From: Marinobacter sp. LQ44
GTDB taxonomy: Bacteria; Pseudomonadota; Gammaproteobacteria; Pseudomonadales; Oleiphilaceae
NCBI RefSeq assembly: GCF_001447155.2
Contig: NZ_CP014754.1
Location: forward strand, 682,001 to 746,000
Direction: 5' to 3'
Length of the DNA: 64,000 nucleotides
Shown in pieces: positions 27,084-38,039 of the stretch; position 1 is the first letter of the stretch; each line of letters begins with the position of its first letter. Under the pieces are notes generated by a model. It ran no database searches and had not been told where the DNA came from. It saw only the letters and a list, made by a program, of their open reading frames with translations. The translations under genes and the position numbers were made by a program.

Positions 27084-27108
27084 TTACCCGTCGGGCGACT
27101 CTCCGGCT

Positions 27109-28380
27109 CTAACGGCCGGACTCCGCCCAGACCGTTTTTACCTCATCGGCGATAATCCTTAACCCTTCTGCCACCTGTGCGTCATCCTGGGAGTAGGTAA
27201 CTCGCAGGCACTCGTGGCGGTGGCGCCAATGATCATCTGCCAGGCCCGGGAAGAAATAGTGGCCAGACACCACCAGCACCCCTCTCTGCTTGAGCCGCTG
27301 ATACAGCTCCAGGCTGGAAATCGGAAGATCCGGAAACCACAGCCACAGGAACATGGCGCCCTCTGGCTTGTGGATGTACCAGCGGCAACTGTCCTCACCC
27401 ATGGCGTCACGAAACGCCTCCACAGCTCTTTCCATCTTGGCTTTATAGAACGGACAAACCACATCACGGCTCAGTGACAGGATCTCACCAGAGCGCACCA
27501 AAGGCTCGGCCAGCATGGCACCAAAACTTCCGGTCGCCAGGTTCATGATGGCGTTAATGCCAGACAACGCCTTGATGATCGGCTCCGCCGCAATCACGAT
27601 ACCAGTGCGAGCCGCCGGCAAACCCAGCTTGGACAAACTCAGGCACAGAATAATCTGCTCGTTCCAGGTGGGCTGGGCGTCCACAAATAGCAGGCTCGGA
27701 AAGGGAGTGCCGTAAGCGCCATCTACAATCAACGGAATATCGTGTTGTCGGGCCATCCCCTCCAGCCTCGCCAGCTCTTCATCAGTAATCACATTACCGG
27801 TCGGGTTGGTGGGCCGGGATACGCAGATAGCGCCGGTTTCACCGGTCACTTCCACCGCATCAAAATCCACCCGATACTTGAACTCATGGGCATCGGTAAA
27901 AGAAATATCCGGCCGCACGGCCTGAAACAGACCGGGCTCGATACCAGCATCGGCATAGCCAATGTATTCCGGCGCCAGGGGCAGCAGGATGTGTTTGCGG
28001 TGACCATCGCCGTAGTCGCCACCAAACATGTTGAACAGCATGAAGAACGCCGCCTGGCTGCCATTGGTCAGGGCGATGTTCTCGGGCTTCAGCCCCCAGT
28101 TGTATTCCTTGTTCAGCAATTCCGCCAGCGAGGCGATAAATTGCTTCTCACCCTGGGGGGGATCATAAATCCCGACCAGCCGGCGCATCTGCCCCTCATC
28201 TGCCGCGATACCCGCCAGAATTTCCTGCACCCGCTCCTGAATCTCGGGAATATGCCCGGGATTACCGCCTCCCATCATGATCATCCCCTCACCGGAGGCC
28301 ATGGCGTTACCCAGGTCATCCATCAGGGAGGTGATACCGGCGTCGGCGGTGAACTTACGACCAAAAGCAGAGAGTTTCAT
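27109..28380 (-). CDS. avtA: Valine--pyruvate transaminase
   Basis: AvtA is a PLP-dependent class I aminotransferase that exchanges amino groups between valine and pyruvate (alanine synthesis). It has 423 residues from the ATG at 28380 (MKLSAFGRKFTADAGITSLM), the conserved AvtA start. Motifs include MGGGNPGHIPEIQERVQ, RLVGIYDPPQGEKQF, ALTNGSQAAFF, VSRPTNPTGNVIT, IVDGAYGTPFP and the PLP lysine in LSLSKLGLPAARTGIV. A TTG eight codons upstream is also in frame but seems less likely. It stands downstream of yjaG on the same strand, 65 nt away. Confidence 0.93.
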   Translation of the reverse strand: MKLSAFGRKFTADAGITSLMDDLGNAMASGEGMIMMGGGNPGHIPEIQERVQEILAGIAADEGQMRRLVGIYDPPQGEKQFIASLAELLNKEYNWGLKPENIALTNGSQAAFFMLFNMFGGDYGDGHRKHILLPLAPEYIGYADAGIEPGLFQAVRPDISFTDAHEFKYRVDFDAVEVTGETGAICVSRPTNPTGNVITDEELARLEGMARQHDIPLIVDGAYGTPFPSLLFVDAQPTWNEQIILCLSLSKLGLPAARTGIVIAAEPIIKALSGINAIMNLATGSFGAMLAEPLVRSGEILSLSRDVVCPFYKAKMERAVEAFRDAMGEDSCRWYIHKPEGAMFLWLWFPDLPISSLELYQRLKQRGVLVVSGHYFFPGLADDHWRHRHECLRVTYSQDDAQVAEGLRIIADEVKTVWAESGR

Positions 28381-28445
28381 GGCACTGATCCGTTCTACGG
28401 GCAATTCAATAGGTAGCTGATAAGTGTAGCGTGAACCGGAGCGGC

Positions 28446-29045
28446 TCAGCTATCGAGTGAAATACCGAGATTGCTGACGCCTTCGTTGGCGGCATCCGCC
28501 TTGAGTTCGGCGATAAAGTCTTCAAGTGGCGTGCGCTGGCGCTTGAGGGCAAGCACGGTGTCGCGTTGGAAGATTTTATCTTCCTTGAGCAGCGGATGCT
28601 GTTCAAACAGGCGCACCAGCTGGTCTTCATCCAGTTCTTCGCCCTCAGACATTTCCACAAAGTCCATAATGGTCCTGGTGGCCAGCTGGGATGCGTCGGT
28701 TGCGCGGTGTTTGTTGGGGTTCAGGCGGTTGAGCAGCGCCTGTTCCAGCAATTGACAGAAGTCGAAGGCCGGGTAAACACCGTAGGCGTCGTAGTCGTCA
28801 ACATTGGGGCACAGGCTCTCGAGCTTGGTCAGCAGCTGGGGGATGGCCGCTTCGGTGGCCTCCTGCTGGAGTGTGTCCCAGGCCAGGTCAAGCAGCTGGC
28901 GCATTTTGCCACCGCTTTTCATGCCGACGGCATCAGCGAACAGCGCGTAGTTGGGAAAGGCCCTTTCGGCCAGGGCCAGCAGGAAGGCGCATTCGCGCCA
29001 ACCCTGCAGTTGTGAGACGGCTTTAAGAAACTGGTTGGCGTTCAT
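28446..29045 (-). CDS. YjaG family protein (DUF416)
   Basis: This is a 199-residue helical protein of the YjaG/DUF416 family; function unknown. It starts [20 protein letters not shown] and includes the conserved [19 protein letters not shown] block and an acidic C-terminal half. The reading frame continues upstream through dcd in another frame, but the ATG at 29045 overlaps the dcd stop (ATGA) and begins the family sequence, so the longer frame was rejected. It is translationally coupled to dcd. Confidence 0.85.
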   Translation of the reverse strand: MNANQFLKAVSQLQGWRECAFLLALAERAFPNYALFADAVGMKSGGKMRQLLDLAWDTLQQEATEAAIPQLLTKLESLCPNVDDYDAYGVYPAFDFCQLLEQALLNRLNPNKHRATDASQLATRTIMDFVEMSEGEELDEDQLVRLFEQHPLLKEDKIFQRDTVLALKRQRTPLEDFIAELKADAANEGVSNLGISLDS

Positions 29046-29608
29046 GTCCTGGGCAGGGTCACGCCGGTCTGGCCAAGGTACTTGCCGCCTCGGTCTTTGT
29101 AGCTGGTTTCGCAGATTTCGTCGGATTCGAAGAACAGCATCTGGGCGACGCCTTCGTTGGCGTAGATTTTCGCTGGCAGGTTGGTGGTGTTGGAGAATTC
29201 CAGGGTGACCTGGCCTTCCCACTCGGGTTCCAGCGGGGTAACGTTGACGATGATACCGCAGCGAGCGTAGGTGCTTTTGCCCAGGCAGATGGTGAGCACG
29301 CTTCTGGGGATGCGGAAGTATTCCACGGTGCGCGCCAGGGCGAAGCTGTTCGGGGGGATGATGCAGACGTCGCCGGTGTAGTTGACGAAGCTGTTTTCAT
29401 CGAAGTTCTTTGGGTCTACGGTGGCGCTGTGGACGTTGGTGAAGATTTTGAATTCGTTGCTGCAGCGTACGTCGTAGCCGTAGCTTGAGGTGCCGTAGGA
29501 GATGACGCGGCCTTTTTCGCTTTCCCGAACTTGGCCGGCTTCGAAGGGTTCGATCATGCCGTGTTGTTCGGACATCCGGCGGATCCACTTGTCGGATTTG
29601 ATGCTCAT
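29042..29608 (-). CDS. dcd: dCTP deaminase
   Basis: This enzyme deaminates dCTP to dUTP, feeding thymidylate synthesis. It has 188 residues (E. coli 193). The start [19 protein letters not shown] and the motifs [50 protein letters not shown] (catalytic Glu) and [12 protein letters not shown] are all present. A good promoter lies about 40 nt upstream. A compound inverted repeat separates it from apbC. Confidence 0.97.
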   Translation of the reverse strand: MSIKSDKWIRRMSEQHGMIEPFEAGQVRESEKGRVISYGTSSYGYDVRCSNEFKIFTNVHSATVDPKNFDENSFVNYTGDVCIIPPNSFALARTVEYFRIPRSVLTICLGKSTYARCGIIVNVTPLEPEWEGQVTLEFSNTTNLPAKIYANEGVAQMLFFESDEICETSYKDRGGKYLGQTGVTLPRT

Positions 29609-29646
29609 GGTGAATTCTCGTTTCCAGCTGGGAAAAATTGGGGCGT

Positions 29647-29675
29647 AGTTTACCTTGTCCCTCGGTGCCTGTCGA
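29647..29675 (-). promoter_or_regulatory. Probable sigma-70 promoter of dcd-yjaG
   Basis: On the minus strand TCGACA (29675-29670), a 17-nt spacer and TAAACT (29652-29647) lie about 40 nt before the dcd ATG. This suggests dcd-yjaG has its own promoter and that the inverted repeat upstream lies in the apbC 3' region. Apart from this and the repeat I see nothing further in the 29609-29923 gap. Confidence 0.5.
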
Positions 29676-29718
29676 AGGTCTGGCGCCTGACTCTCCTAGC
29701 CTTCTTGGTTTTGTGCGG

Positions 29719-29828
29719 GGCAGCGGCAGGGATAGCTTTCCAAAAAACGCTACGAGCACATCCATGTGCGCTTCGCTCCGGCCATCCATGGCCTACGAGA
29801 TTTTTGGAAAGCTATCCCTGCCCCTGCC
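29719..29828 (-). repeat. Compound inverted repeat, copy 2 (apbC-dcd gap)
   Basis: Arms 29719-29746 and 29801-29828 form a 28-bp stem with one mismatch. Inside, GCACATCCATGTGC (29756-29769) and GGCCATCCATGGCC (29780-29793) are the reverse complements of the two core hairpins, so the element is inverted relative to the other three. Read on the minus strand its interior is close to copy 1. It ends 95 nt after the apbC stop and follows the transcription direction in the GGCC-first sense. Confidence 0.9.
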
Positions 29829-29923
29829 AACAAAACTCTGGTGGAATCGCCGCCAACAGAGCTGCACCACATACGAGGTATATTCTTACTCGCCTGACTC
29901 CAACTACCTATTGGCTTAACTCG

Positions 29924-31024
29924 TTAGTGCTCGGTGACGGAAACACTAGAAATAGTCCCACCAAGATTCCGCTCCCGGGTAGACAACTCCGCCCCCACTC
30001 TTCTGGCGATATCCAGATAGCGCCGGGCCACTTCGGAATCCGGTTCAGCCGCGACGGTCGGGGCGCCGCTGTCGGTTTGTTCGCGGATGGTCATATGCAG
30101 GGGTAGCTGGCCCAGGAGGGTGGTTTCGTATTCTTCTGCGATGCGTTCGCCGCCGCCGTGGCCGAAGAGGGGTTCTTCGTGGCCGCAGTTGGAGCAGATG
30201 TGCACGCTCATGTTTTCGACCACGCCCAACACCGGGATGTCGACTTTGCGGAACATTTCGATGCCTTTTTTGCCGTCCAGCAGGGCGATGTCCTGGGGGG
30301 TGGTGACGATGACGGCGCCGGTGACCGGGACTTTCTGGGCCAGGGTGAGCTGGATGTCGCCGGTGCCGGGGGGCATGTCGATGATGAGGTAGTCGAGTTC
30401 ATCCCAGAGGGTTTGCTGGAGTAGCTGCATCACCGCACCGCTGACCATGGGGCCGCGCCAGACCATGGGGGTTTTGTCGGTGGTGACGAAGGCCATGGAG
30501 TTGGCTTGCAGGCCGTGGGCCTGCATGGGGACGAAGTATTTGTTTTCTCGCACGTCCGGGCGTTTGCCTTCGGGTACGCCGAGCATCATGCCGATGCTCG
30601 GGCCGTAGATGTCAGCGTCGAGGATGCCAACCCGGGCGCCTTCGGCCTGCAGGGCCAGGGCGAGGTTGACGGCGGTGGTGGATTTGCCCACGCCGCCTTT
30701 GCCGGAGGCAACGGCGATGATGTTTTTCACGCCGGGTACGGCCGGGAGGTCTTTGTTGGTTTTGTAGCTGTGGATTTTCTGGGCTACGTGGACTTCGGCG
30801 CTTTCAACGCCATCCACAAATTCCAGGGCGTTGGCTACGATCTGTTTGAGGCCTCCAGCGATGCCTTTGGAGGGGTACGGCAGTTCCACCATCAGGGTGA
30901 CCTTGCCGTTGTCGTCGGCGGTCAGGTTTTTCACGGCACCCAGTGCGTACAGGTCCTTGTTGAGATAGGGGTCTCGGTATTCTTTAACGGCGGTTTCTAG
31001 GGCCTGTTGGGAAATCTGGGTCAT
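29924..31024 (-). CDS. apbC: Iron-sulfur cluster carrier protein ApbC/Mrp
   Basis: This is a cytosolic P-loop ATPase that carries Fe-S clusters. It has 366 residues from the ATG at 31024, which has a GGAGA ribosome site. An N-terminal MIP18-like domain (about 1-85) is followed by the deviant Walker A GKGGVGKSTTA at about 108 and GILDADIYGPSIG. A CxxC pair (CSNCGHEEP) near residue 260 bridges a cluster between subunits. An in-frame upstream extension is rejected because it lacks family sequence. It is divergent from metG, a neighbourhood kept in many gammaproteobacteria. Confidence 0.94.
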   Translation of the reverse strand: MTQISQQALETAVKEYRDPYLNKDLYALGAVKNLTADDNGKVTLMVELPYPSKGIAGGLKQIVANALEFVDGVESAEVHVAQKIHSYKTNKDLPAVPGVKNIIAVASGKGGVGKSTTAVNLALALQAEGARVGILDADIYGPSIGMMLGVPEGKRPDVRENKYFVPMQAHGLQANSMAFVTTDKTPMVWRGPMVSGAVMQLLQQTLWDELDYLIIDMPPGTGDIQLTLAQKVPVTGAVIVTTPQDIALLDGKKGIEMFRKVDIPVLGVVENMSVHICSNCGHEEPLFGHGGGERIAEEYETTLLGQLPLHMTIREQTDSGAPTVAAEPDSEVARRYLDIARRVGAELSTRERNLGGTISSVSVTEH

Positions 31025-31204
31025 CGGGGTCTCCGGAATAAGCTCATAAGCTTGAATGCAGGTGAAAAATGATGGCTTGGAAGGTATCATCTGTGCCCGT
31101 TTCTGACCATATGGGGTCTTTACCTGAAACAATCAATTGCGATTGCCACCGGAACCCCGTTTTTGTCTTTCCAACCCGACTCAACATAAGGTTCGGACAT
31201 CACC

Positions 31205-33241
31205 ATGACGCAAGCGAGCAAGCAACAGCGCGATATTCTGGTTACCAGCGCCCTGCCCTACGCCAACGGGCCCATTCATCTGGGGCATCTGCTGGAATAC
31301 ATTCAGACCGATATCTGGGTGCGCTATCAGAATATGCGTGGCCACAACTGCTACTACGTTTGCGCCGATGATGCCCACGGCACCGCCATCATGTTGCGGG
31401 CCGAGCGTGAGGGGATTACCCCGGAAAAACTGATTGACCGCATTCGCCAAGAGCATCAGGAAGATTTCGCCGGCTTCCACATCCGTTTCAATAACTACTA
31501 CTCCACCCATTCGGAGGAGAACCAGTTTTTCTCCGAATACATTTACCGCCAGATTCAGCAGAACGGTCATATTGCCACCCGCAATATCACCCAGTTCTAT
31601 GATCCTGAAAAGCAGATGTTCCTGGCGGACCGTTTCATCAAAGGCACTTGCCCCAAGTGCAAGGCGGAAGATCAGTACGGCGATAACTGCGAGGCCTGTG
31701 GCGCCACCTATACCCCTGCCGAGCTGATCAATCCGCGCTCTGCGGTGTCCGGCGCTACGCCGGTTGAGAAAGAGTCCGAGCACTATTTTTTCAAGCTGCC
31801 GGAGTTCCACGATTTCCTGAGCAAGTGGACCCGCAGTGGTACCCTTCAGCCGCAGGTGGCCAACAAGCTCGCCGAGTGGCTGGATGCGGGCCTGCAGGAG
31901 TGGGACATCAGCCGGGATGCACCCTATTTCGGGTTTGAGATTCCGGACGCGCCTGGCAAGTACTTCTACGTGTGGCTCGATGCGCCTATTGGTTACCTGG
32001 CCAGCTTCAAGAACCTGTGTAACCGCGAAGGCATTGATTTCGAGCATTTCTGGAAGAAAGATTCCACCGCCGAGGTGTACCACTTCATCGGCAAGGACAT
32101 CATCAACTTCCACGCCCTGTTCTGGCCGTCGATGCTGCACGATGCCGGCTTCCGTACGCCAACGGCGGTCTGGGCCCATGGCTTTGTCACCGTGAACGGC
32201 AAGAAGATGTCCAAATCCCGCGGCACCTTCATCATGGCCCGCACCTACCTGGACCATCTGGATCCGGAATACCTGCGCTATTACTTCGCCGCCAAGCTGA
32301 CCGGTGGCGTGGATGACATGGACCTGAACCTGGAAGACTTTGCTGCCCGGGTGAATTCGGACCTGGTGGGCAAGGTGGTCAACATCGCCAGCCGCAGCGC
32401 CGGGTTCATCACCAAGCGCTTTGACGGCAAGCTGGGCAAGGTCACCGAGCAGGACAAACTGAAAGCGTTTATTGATGCTGGTGAGCAGATTGCCGAGTTT
32501 TACGAAGCCCGCGAGTTCGGCCGAGCGATGCGCCGGATCATGGAGTTGGCCGACATTGCCAACCAGTACGTGAACGACGAGCAGCCGTGGGTGATCGCCA
32601 AGCAGGACGGCCAGGACGACAAGCTACAGGCCATCTGCACCAACGCCATCAATATGTTCCGCCTGCTGATCACCTATCTGGCGCCGGTACTGCCCAGGAT
32701 GGCCGAAGCCTCCGAGTCTTTCCTGAATGACCGGCTTCACTGGAATCGCCGCCATGAACTTCTGGAAAATCATGGTATCGACAAGTTCAAGCCCTTGATG
32801 AACCGGGTCGACATGGTGCAGATCGAAAAAATGCTGGATGCCTCGAAAGAAGAGCTGCCAGCGGCACTGGGCGACACCAATAAACAGCCTGCCCAGGATC
32901 TGGAGCCGGTTGCCGATGAAATTGAGTTCCCGGATTTCGCCAAAGTGGATCTTCGGGTGGCAAAGATTGTCAAAGCCGAACATGTGGAAGGCGCCGACAA
33001 GCTTCTTCGCCTGACGCTTGATGTGGGGCATGGCGAGCGCAATGTGTTTGCGGGTATCAAGTCAGCTTACAAACCGGAGGACCTGGAAGGCCGCATGACC
33101 GTGATGGTGGCCAACCTGAAACCCCGTAAGATGAAGTTTGGCATGTCCGAAGGCATGGTCCTGGCGGCGGGCCCCGGGGGTAAAGAGATTTTCATTCTGT
33201 CGCCCGATTCCGGTGCCACGCCCGGCATGCGGGTGATGTAA
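31205..33241 (+). CDS. metG: Methionine--tRNA ligase
   Basis: This class Ia enzyme charges tRNA-Met. It has 678 residues. The HIGH motif appears as [14 protein letters not shown] near residue 24. A four-cysteine zinc knuckle (CPKC, then CEACG) lies near 148-163, and KKMSKSRG near 333. The C-terminal 105 residues form the EMAP/Trbp111-like tRNA-binding and dimerisation domain ([20 protein letters not shown]). The 180-bp gap to apbC must hold both promoters; TATCAT at 31085-31090 is a possible -10. rnfA follows 24 nt after the stop. Confidence 0.97.
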   Translation: MTQASKQQRDILVTSALPYANGPIHLGHLLEYIQTDIWVRYQNMRGHNCYYVCADDAHGTAIMLRAEREGITPEKLIDRIRQEHQEDFAGFHIRFNNYYSTHSEENQFFSEYIYRQIQQNGHIATRNITQFYDPEKQMFLADRFIKGTCPKCKAEDQYGDNCEACGATYTPAELINPRSAVSGATPVEKESEHYFFKLPEFHDFLSKWTRSGTLQPQVANKLAEWLDAGLQEWDISRDAPYFGFEIPDAPGKYFYVWLDAPIGYLASFKNLCNREGIDFEHFWKKDSTAEVYHFIGKDIINFHALFWPSMLHDAGFRTPTAVWAHGFVTVNGKKMSKSRGTFIMARTYLDHLDPEYLRYYFAAKLTGGVDDMDLNLEDFAARVNSDLVGKVVNIASRSAGFITKRFDGKLGKVTEQDKLKAFIDAGEQIAEFYEAREFGRAMRRIMELADIANQYVNDEQPWVIAKQDGQDDKLQAICTNAINMFRLLITYLAPVLPRMAEASESFLNDRLHWNRRHELLENHGIDKFKPLMNRVDMVQIEKMLDASKEELPAALGDTNKQPAQDLEPVADEIEFPDFAKVDLRVAKIVKAEHVEGADKLLRLTLDVGHGERNVFAGIKSAYKPEDLEGRMTVMVANLKPRKMKFGMSEGMVLAAGPGGKEIFILSPDSGATPGMRVM

Positions 33242-33265
33242 GCAGCAACAGGCAGAGACACTCCG

Positions 33266-33847
33266 ATGACAGAGTATTTGCTGATACTGGTCAGTACCAT
33301 TCTGGTGAACAACTTCGTGCTGGTGCAGTTCCTGGGGCTGTGTCCGTTCATGGGGGTTTCCGGCAAGCTGGAAACCGCCATGGGTATGTCCCTGGCCACC
33401 ACGTTTGTGCTGACACTGGCATCGGTGTGCAGTTACCTGGCTTATACCTATTTGCTGGAACCCCTTGATCTGGCGTTCCTGAGAACCATCACCTTTATTC
33501 TGGTGATTGCCGTGGTGGTTCAGTTCACCGAAATGGTGGTCCGCAAGACCAGCCCCCTGCTCTACCGCGTACTGGGCATTTTCCTGCCGCTGATCACCAC
33601 CAACTGTGCGGTGCTTGGCGTGGCCCTGTTGAACATCAACAAGAACAACAACTTCGTGGAATCCGTGCTGTACGGTTTTGGTGCTGCCGCCGGGTTTTCC
33701 CTTGTGCTGGTGCTGTTTGCTGCCATGCGCGAACGCATTGCCGTGTCTGACGTGCCAGTGGCCTTCCGGGGCGCGTCTATCGGCCTGATCACCGCAGGCT
33801 TGATGGCGCTGGCGTTTCTGGGTTTCACTGGCCTGGTGGCGGTCTGA
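33266..33847 (+). CDS. rnfA: Electron transport complex subunit RnfA
   Basis: RnfA is a six-helix membrane subunit of the Rnf/Rsx complex, which couples electron flow between ferredoxin or related carriers and NAD to ion movement, or reduces SoxR. It has 193 residues starting [20 protein letters not shown]. The symmetric Cys motifs shared with RnfE and NqrE/D are visible ([13 protein letters not shown] and [16 protein letters not shown]). It is first of six genes in the order A-B-C-D-G-E, followed by nth. Confidence 0.97.
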   Translation: MTEYLLILVSTILVNNFVLVQFLGLCPFMGVSGKLETAMGMSLATTFVLTLASVCSYLAYTYLLEPLDLAFLRTITFILVIAVVVQFTEMVVRKTSPLLYRVLGIFLPLITTNCAVLGVALLNINKNNNFVESVLYGFGAAAGFSLVLVLFAAMRERIAVSDVPVAFRGASIGLITAGLMALAFLGFTGLVAV

Positions 33848-33862
33848 CGGAGCGGTTGATTT

Positions 33863-34441
33863 ATGTGGACAAGTTTCCTGATTGCCGTTGTGGTATTACT
33901 AGCCCTGGCACTGGTGTTCGGCGGATTACTGGGCTTCGCTTCCGAACGCTTTAAGGTCGAGGGTAATCCACTGGTTGAGCAGATAGATTCGTTGTTGCCG
34001 CAAACTCAGTGCGGCCAATGCGGTTTTCCCGGCTGCCGCCCCTACGCCGAAGCCATTGCCAACGGTGAAGCCATTAACAAGTGCCCACCCGGTGGCGAAA
34101 CCACCATAAAGGCCCTGGCCGATTTACTGGATGTGGAACCCCAACCGCTGGACGCCGAACACGGCGTGGAGCAGGCCAAGCGGGTGGCGGTCATTCGTGA
34201 AGACGAGTGTATCGGGTGCACCAAGTGCATCCAGGCTTGCCCGGTTGACGCCATCCTCGGTTCCGCCAAGCACATGCACACTGTTATCGAGAGCGAGTGC
34301 ACAGGCTGTGACCTTTGTGTCGAACCCTGCCCTGTGGATTGTATTGATATGATCACCATTGAGCCGGATATCCGCAGCTGGACCTGGTCGCCTCCGAAAC
34401 CAACCCTTATTGCTACTGATCGCCAGGGAGCCCGCGCCTGA
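33863..34441 (+). CDS. rnfB: Electron transport complex subunit RnfB
   Basis: RnfB is the iron-sulfur subunit of Rnf. It has an N-terminal membrane anchor (about 1-26), then the four-Cys cluster region [16 protein letters not shown], then two ferredoxin 4Fe-4S motifs ([12 protein letters not shown] and [12 protein letters not shown]). At 192 residues it is the short gammaproteobacterial form, without the extra ferredoxin domains of clostridial RnfB. Its TGA shares a base with the rnfC ATG. Confidence 0.97.
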   Translation: MWTSFLIAVVVLLALALVFGGLLGFASERFKVEGNPLVEQIDSLLPQTQCGQCGFPGCRPYAEAIANGEAINKCPPGGETTIKALADLLDVEPQPLDAEHGVEQAKRVAVIREDECIGCTKCIQACPVDAILGSAKHMHTVIESECTGCDLCVEPCPVDCIDMITIEPDIRSWTWSPPKPTLIATDRQGARA

Positions 34442-36258
34442 TGACGCAACTATGGGATTTTTCCGGCGGCGTTCATCCGTCTGAAAACAAACACCAGTCC
34501 ACCAGCCGCCCCATTCGCATGGCTGGCATACCCGAGCGCCTGGTACTGCCGCTACAACAGCACATCGGTGAGCCAGCCGAAGTCATTGTTGAGGTCGGTC
34601 AGCGCGTGCTCAAAGGCCAGAAGATTGCCGATGTCACCACCGGTATGGGCGTTCCGGTACATGCCTCGACTTCCGGCGTGGTTGAGTCGATAGAGCGGCA
34701 CCCGGTGCCGCACCCCTCGGGCATGTCTGACTGGTGCGTGGTGCTAAAACCCGACGGTGAGGACCAGTGGTGCCAGCTTGAGCCCATCAGCGATTACCAT
34801 AAGCTGGATCGGGAGAGAGTGCTGGACCTGATCCGGGAAGCCGGTATTGCCGGCATGGGCGGCGCGGGCTTCCCTACTGACATCAAACTGCGCCCTCCCC
34901 GGGATCGTAAAGTCGAAACCCTGATTCTCAATGGTGCCGAATGCGAGCCTTACATCACCGCCGATGACATGACCATGCGCGAACACGCCGAAGAGGTCGT
35001 CAATGGTCTGAAGGTCATGGCCTGGATTCTTCGGCCGTCCCGCTGTGTGGTTGGTATCGAAGACAACAAGCCGGAAGCGATTGCCGCCATGCGGGAAGCG
35101 GTCCAGGGCACCCAGATTGAAATTGCGGTGATTCCCACCAAGTATCCATCCGGCGGGGAGAAACAGCTGGTCCAGATCCTGACGGGACTGGAAGTGCCCA
35201 GCGGCGGCATTCCCGCCGATATCGGGGTAATGTGCCAGAACGTCGGTACCGCAATGGCGGTGTCCCGGGCTATTTTTGAAGGCAAGCCGTTGATCTCCCG
35301 CATTGTCACGGTTACCGGCAAGGCCGTTCGTGAGCCGGGCAACTTCGAAATACTGGTAGGGACACCGGTCAGCTACCTACTTGAGAGTGGCGGGCTTCAG
35401 AAGAGCCAACTGAACCGGCTGGTGCTCGGCGGGCCGATGATGGGGTACACCCTCACCACAGACATCATACCGCTGGTTAAAACGTCCAACTGCATCATTG
35501 CCGCCACCGCTGACGAATTACCCACACCGCCACCGGAACAGCCCTGTATCCGCTGCAGCCAGTGTGCAGAGGCTTGCCCGATGGAACTGCTGCCCCAGCA
35601 ACTGTTCTGGTACTCGAAGGCCTCCGAATTCGAGAAAGCGGAGCACCTGAACCTGTTTGATTGCATCGAGTGTGGCGCCTGCTCCTACGTATGCCCAAGC
35701 TCCATTCCACTGGTTCAGTACTATCGCTACGCCAAGGACGAGATCCGCAAGCAGCGCGCCGAGCAGCTGAAATCAGACCATGCCCGCGAGCGCTTCGAAG
35801 CCCGCCAGGCCCGCCTGGAGCGGGAACAGCAGGAGAAAGAGCTGCGGCGCAAAGAACGGGCAAAGGCGGCCGCCGAAGCCCAGGCCCAGAAACAGGCCGA
35901 AGCGGAACAAACGGTTGCCGAGGGTGAAGCCACCGATGAGCGGGCGGCAAAGGCGGCGCTGGTGCAACAGGCCCTTGAGCGCAAGAAAGCCAAGGCTGCC
36001 CAGGCAGCAGAACCGGCGCCCGCTGCGGTTGAGCAGCCGGACATCGAAACGCTGGAAAAGCAGCTGATGCAGGCCGAAACCAAACTCAGCACTATGCAGG
36101 GCATGCTGGAGGAAGCCAGGGCCCAGCAGGCCGACAACGTGGAGAAGCTGGAACGGGCTGTGGCCAAGAATCACGACCGGGTGGAACGGGCGCGCGAGGC
36201 CCTGGCCGAGGCCCGGGGCCAGATGGCCACCAACACCTCGGATGCGTCCTCCGAGTAA
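34441..36258 (+). CDS. rnfC: Electron transport complex subunit RnfC
   Basis: RnfC is the peripheral subunit thought to dock NADH/flavin and pass electrons through two 4Fe-4S clusters. It has 605 residues. The N-terminal glycine-rich nucleotide region (EAGIAGMGGAGFPTDIKLRP, NGAECEPYITADD) and the cluster motifs CIRCSQCAEACP and CIECGACSYVCP are clear. From about residue 435 to the end the protein is a long Ala/Glu/Lys/Arg-rich coiled-coil tail, much longer than in clostridial RnfC but common in gammaproteobacteria. It overlaps rnfB by one base. Confidence 0.96.
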   Translation: MTQLWDFSGGVHPSENKHQSTSRPIRMAGIPERLVLPLQQHIGEPAEVIVEVGQRVLKGQKIADVTTGMGVPVHASTSGVVESIERHPVPHPSGMSDWCVVLKPDGEDQWCQLEPISDYHKLDRERVLDLIREAGIAGMGGAGFPTDIKLRPPRDRKVETLILNGAECEPYITADDMTMREHAEEVVNGLKVMAWILRPSRCVVGIEDNKPEAIAAMREAVQGTQIEIAVIPTKYPSGGEKQLVQILTGLEVPSGGIPADIGVMCQNVGTAMAVSRAIFEGKPLISRIVTVTGKAVREPGNFEILVGTPVSYLLESGGLQKSQLNRLVLGGPMMGYTLTTDIIPLVKTSNCIIAATADELPTPPPEQPCIRCSQCAEACPMELLPQQLFWYSKASEFEKAEHLNLFDCIECGACSYVCPSSIPLVQYYRYAKDEIRKQRAEQLKSDHARERFEARQARLEREQQEKELRRKERAKAAAEAQAQKQAEAEQTVAEGEATDERAAKAALVQQALERKKAKAAQAAEPAPAAVEQPDIETLEKQLMQAETKLSTMQGMLEEARAQQADNVEKLERAVAKNHDRVERAREALAEARGQMATNTSDASSE

Positions 36259-36279
36259 CCCACTGCAGGCTTATCGTTT

Positions 36280-37332
36280 ATGGCATTAATTCAACAGTCA
36301 TCACCCCATGCCCGAAATGCCCGGCCGACATCCCGGGTTATGCTCTGGGTTATTCTGGCGGCCATCCCCGGCCTGATCGCCCAGACCCTGTTTTTCGGTT
36401 GGGGCAACCTGATCAATGTGGCCTGGTGTATCGCCCTGGCCCTGGCGTCGGAAGCGGCGATCCTGAAATTGCGCAACAAGCCTGTTTCATTTTTCCTGAA
36501 AGACAATACCGCCGCGGTAACCGGACTGCTGCTAGGCTTGTCGCTGCCACAGTTCGCGCCCTGGTGGGTTTCCGCCATCGCGGTAATTTCCGCCATTGTC
36601 GTGGCCAAACAGCTCTACGGCGGGCTGGGCTCCAACCCATTCAATCCGGCCATGGTGGGCTATGCCCTGGCTCTGATCTCCTTCCCGGTAGCCATGACCA
36701 CCAACTGGGCCCAGGCGGCAACCCTGTGGGGCGGCGCACCGGGTTTCGGTGAAACCCTGGCCACTATTTTCTCCGCCAGCCAGACCACCATTGATGCCTG
36801 GACCATGGCGACGCCGCTGGACGAATACAAACACAAGATCGCCACCCATACCGCCACCGAAGTGCTGCAGCATCCCACCTTTGGCGACCTGGTTGCCCGT
36901 GGCTGGGAATGGGTTAACCTGGCGTTCCTGGCCGGCGGCCTGTTGCTGGTCTGGCTCAGAATCATCACCTGGCATATACCCGTCGCTTTCCTGGCCGCCA
37001 TCGTTGTGATGAGTCTGGCGTTCGGAAGCAACGCAGACTTGTATGCGCCATTGCAGATTCATCTGCTGGCCGGCGGCACCATGTTGGGCGCGTTCTTTAT
37101 CGCCACCGACCCGGTTTCCGCCGCCACCAGCCATCAGGGCAAGCTGATCTACGGGGCCGGGATTGGCGTGCTGGTTTACCTGATTCGAACCTGGGGCAAT
37201 TACCCTGATGCTATAGCCTTTAGCGTCTTGCTGATGAATTTCGCGGTGCCGTTTATCGACCACTACACCCCGCCCAGGACCTATGGTCATCACAAGGCCA
37301 GGCGCGGCGTGCCCAGCAAGAGTGGGGGTTAG
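36280..37332 (+). CDS. rnfD: Electron transport complex subunit RnfD
   Basis: RnfD is a membrane subunit with covalently bound FMN, homologous to NqrB. It has 350 residues and about nine to ten hydrophobic segments. The conserved [21 protein letters not shown] block is present. The covalent-flavin threonine is probably Thr178 in [10 protein letters not shown]. The C-terminal [20 protein letters not shown] segment is also typical. FMN attachment in this family needs an ApbE flavin transferase, not present in the window. Confidence 0.96.
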   Translation: MALIQQSSPHARNARPTSRVMLWVILAAIPGLIAQTLFFGWGNLINVAWCIALALASEAAILKLRNKPVSFFLKDNTAAVTGLLLGLSLPQFAPWWVSAIAVISAIVVAKQLYGGLGSNPFNPAMVGYALALISFPVAMTTNWAQAATLWGGAPGFGETLATIFSASQTTIDAWTMATPLDEYKHKIATHTATEVLQHPTFGDLVARGWEWVNLAFLAGGLLLVWLRIITWHIPVAFLAAIVVMSLAFGSNADLYAPLQIHLLAGGTMLGAFFIATDPVSAATSHQGKLIYGAGIGVLVYLIRTWGNYPDAIAFSVLLMNFAVPFIDHYTPPRTYGHHKARRGVPSKSGG

Positions 37333-37335
37333 AAG

Positions 37336-38037
37336 ATGAATGCCATTACAACCTCTATTCGTCGAAGTGCCATCGGTCTCGGGCTGTTTGCCGTCATTAC
37401 CGGCGGCACTATTGCTCTGACCCAGGGCATCACCAAAGACCGCATCCAGGAACAGGCCGAGCGGGCCGAGGCACGCGCCCTTTTTGAGATTATCCCCGAA
37501 CACCAGCATGACAACGATATGCTGCGCGATGTCATCACCCTGCCTGCCAACGCTCGCCAACCAGGCAGTGAACCGGTCAACGCCTGGGTGGCCCGGCGCG
37601 ATGGTCAGCCCATTGGTATGATCCTGCCGGCGGTTGCTCCGGATGGTTATTCCGGTGAAATCCGGTTACTGGTGGGCGTTGATCTGGACGGTCGCGTGCT
37701 GGGTGTGCGAGTCACCAACCATCGGGAAACCCCGGGGCTTGGAGACCGAATTGAAACCCGGAAATCCGACTGGGTGTACAGTTTTAATGGGCGGTCGCTG
37801 GGAAATCCGCCCCCAGACCAATGGAACGTGAAAAAGAACGGTGGTGTGTTCGACCAGTTTACCGGTGCCACCATCACCCCCAGGGCTGTGGTCAAGGCGG
37901 TACAGCATTCGCTGGTCTACTTCCGCCAAAACCGGGATATTATCCGGGAGCAACTGAACGAGCCGCCAGCCCCGAGAAACCGAACCCTGACCCCGGAAGC
38001 CATTGCCGGTGAATCCACTCCTGCGGAGCATTCCTGA
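37336..38037 (+). CDS. rnfG: Electron transport complex subunit RnfG
   Basis: RnfG has one transmembrane helix (about 11-30) and a periplasmic flavin domain homologous to NqrC. It has 233 residues. The covalent FMN motif S/T-G-A-T-x-T is seen as [12 protein letters not shown] at 176-187, with Thr182 the likely attachment site. It sits 3 nt after rnfD and 2 nt before rnfE, so it is in the same transcript. Confidence 0.96.
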   Translation: MNAITTSIRRSAIGLGLFAVITGGTIALTQGITKDRIQEQAERAEARALFEIIPEHQHDNDMLRDVITLPANARQPGSEPVNAWVARRDGQPIGMILPAVAPDGYSGEIRLLVGVDLDGRVLGVRVTNHRETPGLGDRIETRKSDWVYSFNGRSLGNPPPDQWNVKKNGGVFDQFTGATITPRAVVKAVQHSLVYFRQNRDIIREQLNEPPAPRNRTLTPEAIAGESTPAEHS

Positions 38038-38039
38038 TC

